Part shown: piece after piece, positions 27,135 through 35,910 of the stretch
Position numbering within the stretch: position 1 is the first letter of the stretch
Layout: each line of letters begins with the position of its first letter
Assembly: GCA_963634825.1 (NCBI GenBank)
Contig: CAVHCP010000004.1
Span: 1-59,166, forward strand
Direction of reading: 5' to 3'
DNA length: 59,166 bases
Origin: Gallibacter sp963634825
GTDB lineage: Bacteria > Bacillota > Clostridia > Peptostreptococcales > Anaerovoracaceae
Made by a program: the position numbers and the translations under genes
Notes under the pieces: generated by a model
The model's database searches: none
Told to the model about the DNA's origin: nothing
The model's input: only the letters and a program-made list of their open reading frames with translations

Positions 27135-27807
27135 CTTTAAATGCTCTCGTATAAAAAATTATACAACATACCAAAAACAGTCCTATAGCTATTGCAATAC
27201 ACAAGGGAATCATATATTTTGCCTGTTGCTTAAGCTCGCCCATAAATGTTTTAGATTTTTCGGCAAATTCAGTTTTGTCAGCTTTTTTTACTTCTTTTAG
27301 AGTCGTATCAAAATATTTTTTACACTCTTTGTTGAAAATTTCTCCAATATTTTCGCTTATTTTTTCGCAATAATCTGAGTTCGAACTGTTAATTGCTACG
27401 CTTACCACCATTCCATTACCGGAATAATCCTCTGTTATCATACTGTCATATTCGCTTTTACTTATACTTAGATCCGCTTTATTTACTATCTCCGTATACA
27501 TCTGATCACCGTGCAAAACAGCTGTAATGATATCCGTGCAACCTGAATAATCCTGCACGCCTTGTAACTCAACAGTTAATTCTTTTTTCGCTCTGTTAAT
27601 GCTTTCATCGACTATTTTCTTAATTTTTTCTTCATTCTGCTCTGTTATTTTTGCATGCTCACCATAATCAATTATATATACATTCGTTGCAGTATATTTT
27701 TCTTTTGGTAAATATACTAAGCCTGCTGAAATTAAAAATGAAAATAAAATCGAAATAATAATTATTATTTTCATCTTCCTCTTTAAAAAAGCACTTATCG
27801 TTTCCAT
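27124..27807 (-). CDS. Wzz/CapA-like chain-length regulator
   Basis: 227 aa. Two membrane helices at residues about 12-33 and 197-218 enclose a mostly charged, helical external domain of about 165 residues, the standard Wzz arrangement. Firmicute members usually pair with a tyrosine kinase (CapB/EpsB) and a phosphatase; neither is in this window and the protein has no kinase tail. It presumably sets polymer length together with the adjacent polymerase. Confidence 0.72.
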   Translation of the reverse strand: METISAFLKRKMKIIIIISILFSFLISAGLVYLPKEKYTATNVYIIDYGEHAKITEQNEEKIKKIVDESINRAKKELTVELQGVQDYSGCTDIITAVLHGDQMYTEIVNKADLSISKSEYDSMITEDYSGNGMVVSVAINSSNSDYCEKISENIGEIFNKECKKYFDTTLKEVKKADKTEFAEKSKTFMGELKQQAKYMIPLCIAIAIGLFLVCCIIFYTRAFKDGK

Positions 27808-27809
27808 TA

Positions 27810-28622
27810 TTATTCTCCCACTATGTCTTTTATTACTTTTTCTAATTGAGTATGTCTTTCTGCAAAGTATTTCTCGCTCTCGCCTTGCAATCTTTTTTCC
27901 GTATCTCTTATTTTTTTAATATGCTTACAAAAAAAACTGCTAATATCTTTTTCTTCTTCCGGTTTTATATCCTCTATGAAGCCTCTCGAAAGAATAACTC
28001 CATTAGAATGTAACCTATATTGCTCATCTAATATCAAATCTGCCGGCAATCTGCCCGTACCCAGTCTGCTCATACCGCCTATGCCTGTCGGGATGTTTTT
28101 TTCACTGACTTTTTTAATAATATTATCCACAGTGCTATCAGTAAGCAGCTCAAACATAAATTTCTTTTTCATCGAGATATGTAGATCGTTTAGCCCTATA
28201 TGTAACTCATCTATCCCGGAAAGGGATATGATTTCATCAAGGTTGTTAACTGCCTCGATGTGTTCTAAGAGAGGCATAACCCTTGCTCTGCCATCCACTA
28301 TTTTTAGAAAGGTAGAAACATCCTCCCTTGTTCTGAACATAGGAAGCATTATCATATCCGCTCCCGCATTTATGACTTCATTTATCTCTTCCCTTGATCC
28401 CTCATGGATTGGATTTACCCTTACTAATAAATCCGCTTTTTTTATAGTTTCCCTTATCTTATATACGTCTTCAATGGTGTGCCTGGAAATCCTCGTATTT
28501 CGACCTATCTGTCTCGTTTCTTTCCCTAAAATCTCCAAATCAACTAGGATCCGATCGACTCCGGCATTTTCTGCACTTTTTGCAAGCTTCTCGTCATTTG
28601 TTATAAAAATAAGCTTTAACAT
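27810..28622 (-). CDS. HpcH/HpaI aldolase/citrate lyase family protein
   Basis: 270 aa TIM barrel. Family segments are GVDRILVDLEILGKETRQ near residue 23, LLVRVNPIHEGSREEI near 85, ADMIMLPMFRT near 110 and a metal-ligand Glu in PLLEHIEAVNN near 137, then DELHIGLNDLHI near 158. These enzymes make or break C-C bonds with pyruvate or oxaloacetate-type substrates. Inside a capsule operon and upstream of two ATP-grasp ligases, it may supply a carboxylic acid for attachment to the glycan. That link is inference. Confidence 0.8.
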   Translation of the reverse strand: MLKLIFITNDEKLAKSAENAGVDRILVDLEILGKETRQIGRNTRISRHTIEDVYKIRETIKKADLLVRVNPIHEGSREEINEVINAGADMIMLPMFRTREDVSTFLKIVDGRARVMPLLEHIEAVNNLDEIISLSGIDELHIGLNDLHISMKKKFMFELLTDSTVDNIIKKVSEKNIPTGIGGMSRLGTGRLPADLILDEQYRLHSNGVILSRGFIEDIKPEEEKDISSFFCKHIKKIRDTEKRLQGESEKYFAERHTQLEKVIKDIVGE

Positions 28623-28634
28623 TTATACATCCTC

Positions 28635-30467
28635 TTACTCATTATTCGTTATAGTATATGTTTCGCATACTTCTTCGGTTTTTTCCTTTATCATATTCCC
28701 GTTCTTTTTTGCCTCTTTTATCAAGTCTTCTAAATTTTTGAGAAATTCTTGTTCATCTATTTTTAATGGTTGCCCTATATATATCATTTCATTTTCTGTT
28801 TTTTGCAGACCTTCTTCATCCATTAAAATTTCTTCATACAGCTTTTCGCCCGGTCGCAATCCTATAATTTCTATTTTTATATCTTCATTAGGCTTATATC
28901 CTTTGAGTCTTATCAAATTTTCTGCCAGCTCATAGATGCGAACAGGCTTGCCCATATCTAAAACAAAAATTTCACCACTTTTAGCATAAAGCCCTGCTTG
29001 CAATACCAATGTGACTGCTTCCGGTATTGTCATAAAAAACCTTGTGATCTCCTTATGCGTCACTGTCACCGGTCCGCCTTCTTCTATCTGTTTTAAAAAT
29101 AGCGGTATCACAGAACCATTACTGCCGAGCACATTGCCAAATCTAACTGCCGCAAATTTTGTATATTTTGACAAATTTGCATAACTTTGCACTATCATCT
29201 CGCATATGCGCTTTGTCGCTCCCATTATATTTGTAGGTCTAACAGCTTTGTCGGTCGAGATCAAAATAAAATTATCCACATTATATTTTTCTGCTAAACT
29301 CACAACATTGAGAGTCCCCATGCAATTATTTTTTATCGCTTCATTTGGAGACTTTTCCATAAGAGGCACGTGTTTGTGTGCAGCCGCATGATAGACCACT
29401 TGTGGTGCATATTTCTTAAAAATGTATTCTACCCTGTCATAATCTCTAATCGAACCTATTAAAGCCGATACATCTACCTGAGGATAATGCATCTCTAATT
29501 CCGTTTGAATGCTATACGCATTATTTTCGTAAATATCAAAAATAATTAGTTTTTTTGGATTGTTCTGTGCAATTTGTCTACAAAGTTCTGAGCCTATTGA
29601 CCCGCCACCACCTGTAACAAGTACAACTTTATTTTCAATAAAATCCTTTATTCCGCTTTGATCTACCTTTACCGGCTCTCTGCCCAATAAATCTTCATAG
29701 TTAACTTGTCTTATTTTTTCCGATAAAGAGCTTGTCAGACTCTTCGCCACACTTGGTAAAATTTTTACATCTGCCTTTGTATCATTGCAAATATTTATCA
29801 CTTCTTTTAAATCACTGTTTTCGGCAGATGGCATAGTTATAATGATCTCTTCTATGTCATATTTTTTTACACTTTTAGAAATGTCCTCACGAGTTCCTAC
29901 TATCGGAACTTTCATTATATACTTATTTTTTTTATTTTTATTATCATCTATAGCACATATTACTTGACCTTTTTTATCTTCTTGTAATTCACGTATTAAA
30001 ATAGAGCCCGCTGCCCCTGCACCGACAATCATAATGCGTTTTCCGTTGTTTTGTTTTATTTTATTTCTATTAAGATTTTTGATTGTCGCTTTGGAAAATC
30101 TTATACAAGAAAAACCAACTATCATTAAAAAGCAACTAAAGAAATAATAGCTTCTTGGCATGCTTTCACGCCCAAGCATATGATAGCTAATAATTATAAA
30201 TTCCGTTAAGACCGCTGCCTTCAATACATCTAAAAAGTCCACTAGCGTAGCATACGTCCAAACTCTTGTATATAATTTAAAGCTCCACATTATTGCGAAA
30301 GTTATCAAGAGATATATCGGAAATGCTGTATATGCCCTTTCAAAATACATTGTTGGTATTTCTTTTAAATCAAATCGAAATGCTAATGCAAAAAAGCTAC
30401 TTAGCATAACTGCTATAGCATCTGCCAGCATAAGTATAATAATTCTTATATTTTTATTATTTAACAC
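28635..30467 (-). CDS. CapD/PglF/WbpM-type nucleotide-sugar 4,6-dehydratase, membrane bound
   Basis: 610 aa; GTG start at 30467 five bases after AGGAG. Four N-terminal membrane helices (residues about 10-135) are followed by a CoA-binding-like Rossmann region (IMIVGAGAAGSILIRELQED near 145) and the catalytic SDR domain with VVLVTGGGGSIGSELCRQI near 285, HAAAHKHVPLME near 365 and STDKAVRPTNIMGATKR near 405, where the usual YxxxK is MxxxK as in this subfamily. It converts UDP-GlcNAc to the 4-keto-6-deoxy sugar, the usual first step to the initiating sugar of a Wzy-type glycan. First gene of the operon running down to the GH25 gene. Confidence 0.88.
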   Translation of the reverse strand: MLNNKNIRIIILMLADAIAVMLSSFFALAFRFDLKEIPTMYFERAYTAFPIYLLITFAIMWSFKLYTRVWTYATLVDFLDVLKAAVLTEFIIISYHMLGRESMPRSYYFFSCFLMIVGFSCIRFSKATIKNLNRNKIKQNNGKRIMIVGAGAAGSILIRELQEDKKGQVICAIDDNKNKKNKYIMKVPIVGTREDISKSVKKYDIEEIIITMPSAENSDLKEVINICNDTKADVKILPSVAKSLTSSLSEKIRQVNYEDLLGREPVKVDQSGIKDFIENKVVLVTGGGGSIGSELCRQIAQNNPKKLIIFDIYENNAYSIQTELEMHYPQVDVSALIGSIRDYDRVEYIFKKYAPQVVYHAAAHKHVPLMEKSPNEAIKNNCMGTLNVVSLAEKYNVDNFILISTDKAVRPTNIMGATKRICEMIVQSYANLSKYTKFAAVRFGNVLGSNGSVIPLFLKQIEEGGPVTVTHKEITRFFMTIPEAVTLVLQAGLYAKSGEIFVLDMGKPVRIYELAENLIRLKGYKPNEDIKIEIIGLRPGEKLYEEILMDEEGLQKTENEMIYIGQPLKIDEQEFLKNLEDLIKEAKKNGNMIKEKTEEVCETYTITNNE

Positions 30468-30504
30468 TTTATCTCCTCAATTAACAGTTTTCATCTGCTT
30501 AAAT

Positions 30505-30533
30505 ATAATAACATAAGTATCTTTAGCTATCAA
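30505..30533 (-). promoter_or_regulatory. Predicted sigma-A promoter of the Wzy-type glycan operon
   Basis: On the minus strand TTGATA (30528-30533), 17-base spacer, TATTAT (30505-30510) with TG one base upstream of the -10. The GTG of the CapD-like gene lies about 30 bases downstream. The genes from 30467 to 18035 are overlapping or closely spaced apart from the 166-base remnant, so one transcript is likely. Confidence 0.7.
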
Positions 30534-30548
30534 ATCAGCAGAAAAACA

Positions 30549-30588
30549 AAGGTATAAATTTCAGAATAATTCACAAAATTTATACCTT
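30549..30588 (-). terminator. Rho-independent terminator of the glucosaminidase gene
   Basis: A perfect 13-base stem, AAGGTATAAATTT at 30549-30561 and its complement at 30576-30588, followed on the minus strand by TGTTTTTC. It separates the hydrolase gene from the capsule operon promoter. Confidence 0.75.
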
Positions 30589-30594
30589 CTTATT

Positions 30595-33234
30595 TTATTT
30601 CGCTGTCACTGTGATAACACTTGATGCGGGGCTGTAATAATAAGCACCGTTTACGCCATTATATGCTTGCACATAATACTGGTATTTCTTCCCTTTTTTA
30701 ATGTCGTAGTCCGCCCATGCTTGGCTTCCTCCTGTAACTGTCTTCACTTTACTAAAGTTACCACTTGTACCGTTTCTCTTATATACAACATATCCATCTG
30801 CTTTATCTGATTTATTCCAGCCAAGCCATACACTGTTACTTGTATATTTATATGCTACAAAGCCTGTTGGCTTCACCGGATTTAGGTTTGTCTTTTTTGA
30901 ACAAATATTGGAAGCTGCTCCGCATTTCACAGTACCGCTATTATCTTTATATGCTTCTATATAGTAATAATATGTCGTATTATTTTTTATATTATAATCC
31001 GCCCATGCTTGGCTTCCTCCTGTAACTGTTGCTACCTTGCTAAAGCTACCGCTTGTACCTGTTCTTCTGTATACATAATAGCCGTCTGCATTAGCTGCCT
31101 TATCCCATCCTATCCATAAGCTTTTAGCAGTTTGTTTGTACACTTTGGCATTTGTGGTTTTGCCGGGTGTTATTATTTCTATTGGTTTGAGTTTTACTGT
31201 ATATTCGTATACTTCCGAATAATCGCTGTAGTAATATTTCCCTGAGACATTTTTATATGCCATAACTTTATAATAATATGTCTGCCCATCCTTTACGTCA
31301 TAGTCTGCAAATGATACTTTTCCATTTGGTACTGTTTCTATCTTCTTATATTCTCCATTTGCCGAATCTGCTCTATATACTACATATCCGCCGGTATATC
31401 CTTCCCAGTCCGAGTCCCATCCAAGCCAGATGCTGTTAGTTGTCACATTATATACCCTGACATTTTCTACGCCACTTGGTTCCTTGCCTTTAGTTGTCAC
31501 GGTTAAATATTCTGCCGGCGAATAAGAATATGTGCCCGATGAGTTCCTTGTATATGTCATTATCTTGTATGTGTATTGTGTGCTGATATCACAATTAGTA
31601 TCTGTATACTCCGTTGTTGATACACCTAATGCCTTTATTTTTTCATAATCACCAGTGCTTCCTTCTTTTCGATATATCGCATATCCGTCAACTCCGCTTA
31701 CTTTATTCCATGTGAGCTTTATTTTTGTATGACCTACATTTTCTGCTGTTAGCTTCAATCCTGTATTTACGATGCTGATATAATCTGAAGAGGCATATAG
31801 ATACATCCCCGTAAAATTATACTTTCCTGTAGTCGTAACAATGGCACTTCGAGAGGTATTTAGCACCGGTTCACTCTGCACTTTATAAAAGCCATTATTT
31901 TCTTGCCCTCCATTTAAGAGTATAAAGGCGTATTGAGACTGCGCTGGTGTTTTATATAAGACCGTGGAGGATGTACTTGCTTCCTTACGCACATTTAATA
32001 CCGTATCTCCGTAAGGCATACAGTCTTTAATTCCTAGTGTATATTTTCCATAATCCCTATTGCCACCATTTGCATCCAGCATATATGCATATTGTGCCGC
32101 TTTTTCACCCCAATAAGGGTCTGAAGCATAGCTTACATTTATACCGCTTGCTTTATTCCCTAAAAACCCGCCTTTGTGGTATGTATATCCCGGTCTTAAG
32201 TATCTTTTTGACATATATGTCTCGGCAAAATCCTGTATACAGGTACTTACATCGCTATAATAATTTGCACTTTGACCAGGCGAGGAATCAACAGCATTTA
32301 AACCGAATAAATTATTTTTCGTTAATGCTATATTGCTTTTTCCCCATGCGCTTTCATTTGCCGCAACACCTGTCATCAACAAAGCATTAACCCCATATGT
32401 GTCTTGCATAGTTACAAGCGTATTGCCTGTATTGTACATTTTTGAGGATGTCCCTACCTTACTGTTAATCAAAGTATTTAGCTGTGTCCCCGTATAATTT
32501 GTTTGACTCCTCAAAGGTAGGTATTGGTAATAATTAAAAAATGGTTCTGTTGAATTTACAGAATTTTTCCTACTTTCATTTCTATAATCCGTCAGCATCG
32601 TATTATAATTTGTATAAAAGTAGTGTCCATCATAGCTGTAATATGTTGTATTTGTCTTTAGACAATCGGGAGCAGTTCCATTATTTATACTGTAATATGT
32701 TCCGGAAGTCGTCATGTCTGTGCAAATTTTATGGTAAAGATTACCGCCACTTACTTGATAATAGCTCTTAGACTTTACTTGCGAAAGCGACAATACCTGC
32801 ACATCACTTGAGTCTACAAGACCAACTACACCAGCCAACATAAACTTAACTTTGCCATTTTCCATCCCAATATAAGCAGCATCTGCCCCATATTGACCAT
32901 GAGTATACCCTGATATGCCAGTTATAGCATCCTTATAGCTTGTTGTTCCGCTTTTTGTCCTAAAGTTAACTATTTCTCCCGTAGTATTTGTTGTTGTCAG
33001 ACTTCGCAATTTTGCTTTTTTCTGTGTCGCCGTACTTGTCTCCACAATTTTAGGTTCTGCAGTTTCTTCCTTTTTTTCATCTATTCTGTTTTCGTCTCCG
33101 TCAAAGTCTTCAATTTGCTCAGTGCTTTGCTGGTTTTCTGTCGCTTTTGCAAGTTGCGATTGTTCTGCAAAAGCAAATGCAAACTGTAGCATCATCGCTA
33201 ATAATAAAATTGCAAATGTTCTCTTTGTTTTCAA
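30595..33234 (-). CDS. Secreted glucosaminidase-type peptidoglycan hydrolase with four fibronectin type III modules
   Basis: 879 aa; TTG start with AAGGA about ten bases upstream. Residues 1-23 form a signal peptide (MKTKRTFAILLLAMML). An acidic, Gln/Glu-rich linker reaches about residue 80. A region to about 270 is unclassified. The glucosaminidase (GH73-like) domain covers about 270-400, with MTGVAANESAWGKSNIALTK carrying the catalytic Glu and NNLFGLNAVD. An SH3-like stretch (MPYGDTVLNVRKEASTSSTV) near 410 may bind the wall. Four FN3 modules from about 500 to the end match those of the GH25 protein. It probably cleaves peptidoglycan during growth or division. Confidence 0.88.
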   Translation of the reverse strand: MKTKRTFAILLLAMMLQFAFAFAEQSQLAKATENQQSTEQIEDFDGDENRIDEKKEETAEPKIVETSTATQKKAKLRSLTTTNTTGEIVNFRTKSGTTSYKDAITGISGYTHGQYGADAAYIGMENGKVKFMLAGVVGLVDSSDVQVLSLSQVKSKSYYQVSGGNLYHKICTDMTTSGTYYSINNGTAPDCLKTNTTYYSYDGHYFYTNYNTMLTDYRNESRKNSVNSTEPFFNYYQYLPLRSQTNYTGTQLNTLINSKVGTSSKMYNTGNTLVTMQDTYGVNALLMTGVAANESAWGKSNIALTKNNLFGLNAVDSSPGQSANYYSDVSTCIQDFAETYMSKRYLRPGYTYHKGGFLGNKASGINVSYASDPYWGEKAAQYAYMLDANGGNRDYGKYTLGIKDCMPYGDTVLNVRKEASTSSTVLYKTPAQSQYAFILLNGGQENNGFYKVQSEPVLNTSRSAIVTTTGKYNFTGMYLYASSDYISIVNTGLKLTAENVGHTKIKLTWNKVSGVDGYAIYRKEGSTGDYEKIKALGVSTTEYTDTNCDISTQYTYKIMTYTRNSSGTYSYSPAEYLTVTTKGKEPSGVENVRVYNVTTNSIWLGWDSDWEGYTGGYVVYRADSANGEYKKIETVPNGKVSFADYDVKDGQTYYYKVMAYKNVSGKYYYSDYSEVYEYTVKLKPIEIITPGKTTNAKVYKQTAKSLWIGWDKAANADGYYVYRRTGTSGSFSKVATVTGGSQAWADYNIKNNTTYYYYIEAYKDNSGTVKCGAASNICSKKTNLNPVKPTGFVAYKYTSNSVWLGWNKSDKADGYVVYKRNGTSGNFSKVKTVTGGSQAWADYDIKKGKKYQYYVQAYNGVNGAYYYSPASSVITVTAK
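30596..31734 (-). repeat. Direct repeat, copy 2 (1.14 kb, FN3-coding), partner at 18036-19174
   Basis: Second copy of the FN3-coding repeat, in the same orientation as copy 1. Copies are 12.56 kb apart and enclose the Wzy-type glycan genes. Homology ends at 31734, where the glucosaminidase-specific sequence begins. Confidence 0.93.
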
Positions 33235-33262
33235 TGCGTAAATTTCCTTCCGCTTGTGTTTT

Positions 33263-33841
33263 TTAGATTTTTATTATATCATTTTTTCTTGCTTTCAGTT
33301 CCTTCATTTCACTTTCTACAAGCTCTTTTTTCTGAGTTTTGAGCATGCGATAATAATACTGAGAAGAAATGTTTCTCTGCAAAGTACGGACACTCCAAGT
33401 TTGTTCTGCGGCTTCTTTCTCATACCAGTCACGAGCTGCCTTATCTTCTACCTGAAGCAAAATGCGATAATGAGTCCACGAAAGTATTGCTCCAGATTGT
33501 TGCCTCACTGAGGCAACAATCTCTGGAAACATCTTGTAAAACTTCAAGCAACGATAAAGAGTACCTTTGTCATATCCCTTGCCATAACGATTTGTCAATT
33601 CTTTTGACAGTTTCTTTATAATCTGAAGTCCATATTCAGAACGTTCCTGTCCACCAAGTTCTTCTTCTGCAATTCTGTATCCTAAAAGCCAGTTTCTTTG
33701 AACAAGTGCAATATTGACAGCCCGATATGCAACTTTTTGTGAGGACTCAATAATCCCACACATATCCTTTAAGATGTCATCCGTTTTAACAAAATTATCC
33801 ACAAAACTATTTTGACCGATGTTTTCTAATTTGTTCTCCAC
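33263..33841 (-). pseudogene. Truncated DUF1016 (YhcG-type) gene, N-terminal domain only
   Basis: 192 aa. The sequence VNIALVQRNWLLGYRIAEEE near 45, SEYGLQIIKKLSKELTNRYG near 68 and SWTHYRILLQVEDKAARDWY near 120 is the DUF1016 N-terminal domain. Complete proteins of about 330-370 residues carry a C-terminal PD-(D/E)XK-type nuclease domain, which is absent: the frame stops shortly after residue 180 in a lysine-rich tail. The end coincides with the start of the hydrolase/glycan region, suggesting the gene was cut by the event that placed that region. It follows lysS by 26 bases. A functional short form cannot be excluded. Confidence 0.75.
33273..33278 (-). promoter_or_regulatory. Predicted extended -10 promoter of the glucosaminidase gene
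   Basis: The minus strand reads TGATATAAT here, a consensus -10 hexamer with the TG extension; no good -35 is visible. It lies within the last codons of the truncated DUF1016 gene, about 40 bases before the TTG start. Confidence 0.5.
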
Positions 33842-33867
33842 AGCTATTGCTCCCTCACTCCGTAGTT

Positions 33868-35418
33868 TTATGATTCAATTTTTCCTAGTGGCTTCATAGT
33901 CGGGAATAATATCACATCTCTTATCGACGGTGCGTCGGTAAGCAGCATAATAACCCTATCTATGCCGATGCCAAGTCCGCCTGTCGGTGGCATACCAACC
34001 TCAAGAGCGTTGACAAAGTCGGTATCCATAGGATGCGCCTCATCATCGATACCTGCGTCAAGCTGTGCCTGCTGCTCTGTAAATCTTTCGAGCTGGTCTA
34101 TCGGATCATTTAATTCCGAAAAAGCATTTGCTATTTCCCAGCCGTTTATATAAGCCTCAAATCTTCTTGTTATACGAGTATCCTCAGGATCTCTTTTTGC
34201 AAGCGGTGACACCTCAACAGGATGGCCTGTCACGAAGATAGGACCGTCTAAAAATCCCGGTGCGTCCTCGCAATATTCTTCAAACATCTCTGCGATGATC
34301 TTGCCTCTGCTCCATGTCTTTAGCTCGTCATTTTCCATGCCATAGTCCGCTGCCGCCTTTTGCGCCGCCTCGTCAGTGTCTATCTTTGCAAAGTCTACGC
34401 CTGTAATCTTCTTTACAGCCTCTGCCATATCTATGCGGTTCCATGGCGGTGTAAGGTCAAATGTTTTGCCCTGATACTCTATCACTATCGATCCTGTCGC
34501 CTTGAGCGCGGCTTTTGATACTACTTGCTCAAGCACATTCATTACATCTTCCATATTGGCATATGCCATATAGCATTCCATCGATGTGAACTCAGGGTTG
34601 TGATTTCTGTCCATTCCCTCATTTCTAAACATCTTGCCCATCTCATAAACTCTGTCAAGACCGCCTACTATGAGTCTTTTGAGGTACAGTTCATTTGAAA
34701 TCCTGAGCTTCATATCGAGATTTAGCGTGTTGTGATGAGTCTCAAACGGTCTTGCGTTTGCTCCGCCCGCTATTGTTGTCAGTATAGGAGTGTCAACTTC
34801 AAGATATCCGAAGTCTTCCTCCAAAACCTTTTTTATCTCCTTTATGATAGTCGCTCTTTTTACGAATGTATCACGAACGTCCTTATTCATAATAAGGTCG
34901 ACATATCTCTGTCTGTATCTGAGATCGGTATCCTTTAGTCCCTGCCATTTATTTGGAAGCACTTGCAATGACTTTGAAAGCAGTTTTACTTCATGTGCCT
35001 TTACCGAAACTTCGCCGTGTTTTGTCTTAAATACTTCTCCGACAACGCCGATAATGTCGCCGATATCATATGTCTTAAACCACTGGTATTCCTCAGGAGT
35101 TATCATATCCTGTCTGACATATATCTGGATGCGCTCTTTTTTGTCCTGTATGTCGATAAAGGAAGCCTTGCCCATACCTCTTTTTGCCATAATCCTGCCG
35201 GCAAGAGATACCTCCTTGCCCTCCATATTGTCGAAGTCCTCCTTGATGTCCGCACTGTAATTGTTAACATCCCATGTTTCTTCTACGAATGGATTGCGTC
35301 CTGCTTCCTGCAGAGCTTTTAGCTTTTCTCTTCTTATGAGGCGCTGCTCGCTAAGCTCTTCTTCTGTTATCTCTTCAGGCTCATTTGCGACCTGTCCGTT
35401 TTTCTTTTCTTCACTCAT
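33868..35418 (-). CDS. lysS: Lysyl-tRNA synthetase, class II
   Basis: 516 aa, normal length with a 15-residue acidic extension. An OB-fold anticodon-binding domain (EVSLAGRIMAKRGMGKASFI near residue 70) precedes the class II core: motif 2 FRNEGMDRNHNPEFTSMEC near 265 and motif 3 GLGIGIDRVIMLLTD near 480. Charges tRNA-Lys in the cytoplasm. Follows greA by 17 bases, a common pairing in Firmicutes. Confidence 0.97.
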   Translation of the reverse strand: MSEEKKNGQVANEPEEITEEELSEQRLIRREKLKALQEAGRNPFVEETWDVNNYSADIKEDFDNMEGKEVSLAGRIMAKRGMGKASFIDIQDKKERIQIYVRQDMITPEEYQWFKTYDIGDIIGVVGEVFKTKHGEVSVKAHEVKLLSKSLQVLPNKWQGLKDTDLRYRQRYVDLIMNKDVRDTFVKRATIIKEIKKVLEEDFGYLEVDTPILTTIAGGANARPFETHHNTLNLDMKLRISNELYLKRLIVGGLDRVYEMGKMFRNEGMDRNHNPEFTSMECYMAYANMEDVMNVLEQVVSKAALKATGSIVIEYQGKTFDLTPPWNRIDMAEAVKKITGVDFAKIDTDEAAQKAAADYGMENDELKTWSRGKIIAEMFEEYCEDAPGFLDGPIFVTGHPVEVSPLAKRDPEDTRITRRFEAYINGWEIANAFSELNDPIDQLERFTEQQAQLDAGIDDEAHPMDTDFVNALEVGMPPTGGLGIGIDRVIMLLTDAPSIRDVILFPTMKPLGKIES

Positions 35419-35435
35419 TTATATTTTTCCTCTCC

Positions 35436-35909
35436 TTAGTTGCTCACCTGCAAAACATCATAATAAATCTTACCGTCCGGCACTTCTATCTCGACTGTTT
35501 CGCCGATTTTTGCACCGATAAGGGCCTTGCCGACTGCTGATTCATTTGAAATCATACCCTTAAACGGATCTGCTTCTGTTGAGCCTACGATTTTATATAC
35601 AACAACCTCTTCAATGCCATTTTCCTTTAGTGTTACCGTATTGCCGACATTTACGACATCCTTGTCGAGCTCGTCCTCGTCGATAACCTTTGCATTTCTG
35701 ATCATCGACTCAAGCTTGTTTATCCTCTCCTCAAGCTCAGCCTGCTCTTCTTTTGCCGCATCATATTCGGCATTTTCCGAAAGGTCTCCGAAGCTCCTCG
35801 CCTCTTTGATCCTCTCTGCAACCTCTGCTCTTGTAACCGAAACTGCCGTTTCATACTCTTCTTTTATTTTTTCCAGTCCCTCTCTGGTAAGCAATACTTC
35901 TTCTGCCAT
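35436..35909 (-). CDS. greA: Transcription elongation factor GreA
   Basis: 157 aa, the usual length. An N-terminal coiled coil (residues about 1-75, with RIKEARSFGDLSENAEYDAA at its tip carrying the acidic residues that enter the RNA polymerase channel) is followed by the FKBP-like domain ending GETVEIEVPDGKIYYDVL. Releases backtracked RNA polymerase by stimulating transcript cleavage. One base separates it from the racemase gene upstream. Confidence 0.97.
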   Translation of the reverse strand: MAEEVLLTREGLEKIKEEYETAVSVTRAEVAERIKEARSFGDLSENAEYDAAKEEQAELEERINKLESMIRNAKVIDEDELDKDVVNVGNTVTLKENGIEEVVVYKIVGSTEADPFKGMISNESAVGKALIGAKIGETVEIEVPDGKIYYDVLQVSN

Positions 35910-35910
35910 C

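Noticed and set aside
27976..28935. Long plus-strand open frame opposite the aldolase and dehydratase genes
   Set aside because: Antisense shadow of two well-supported minus-strand genes; low-complexity Ser/Ile-rich translation with no recognisable domain.
18035..33234. Apparent duplication of a complete hydrolase gene
   Set aside because: Only the FN3-coding 3' parts are duplicated; the catalytic regions (GH25 and glucosaminidase) are unrelated.
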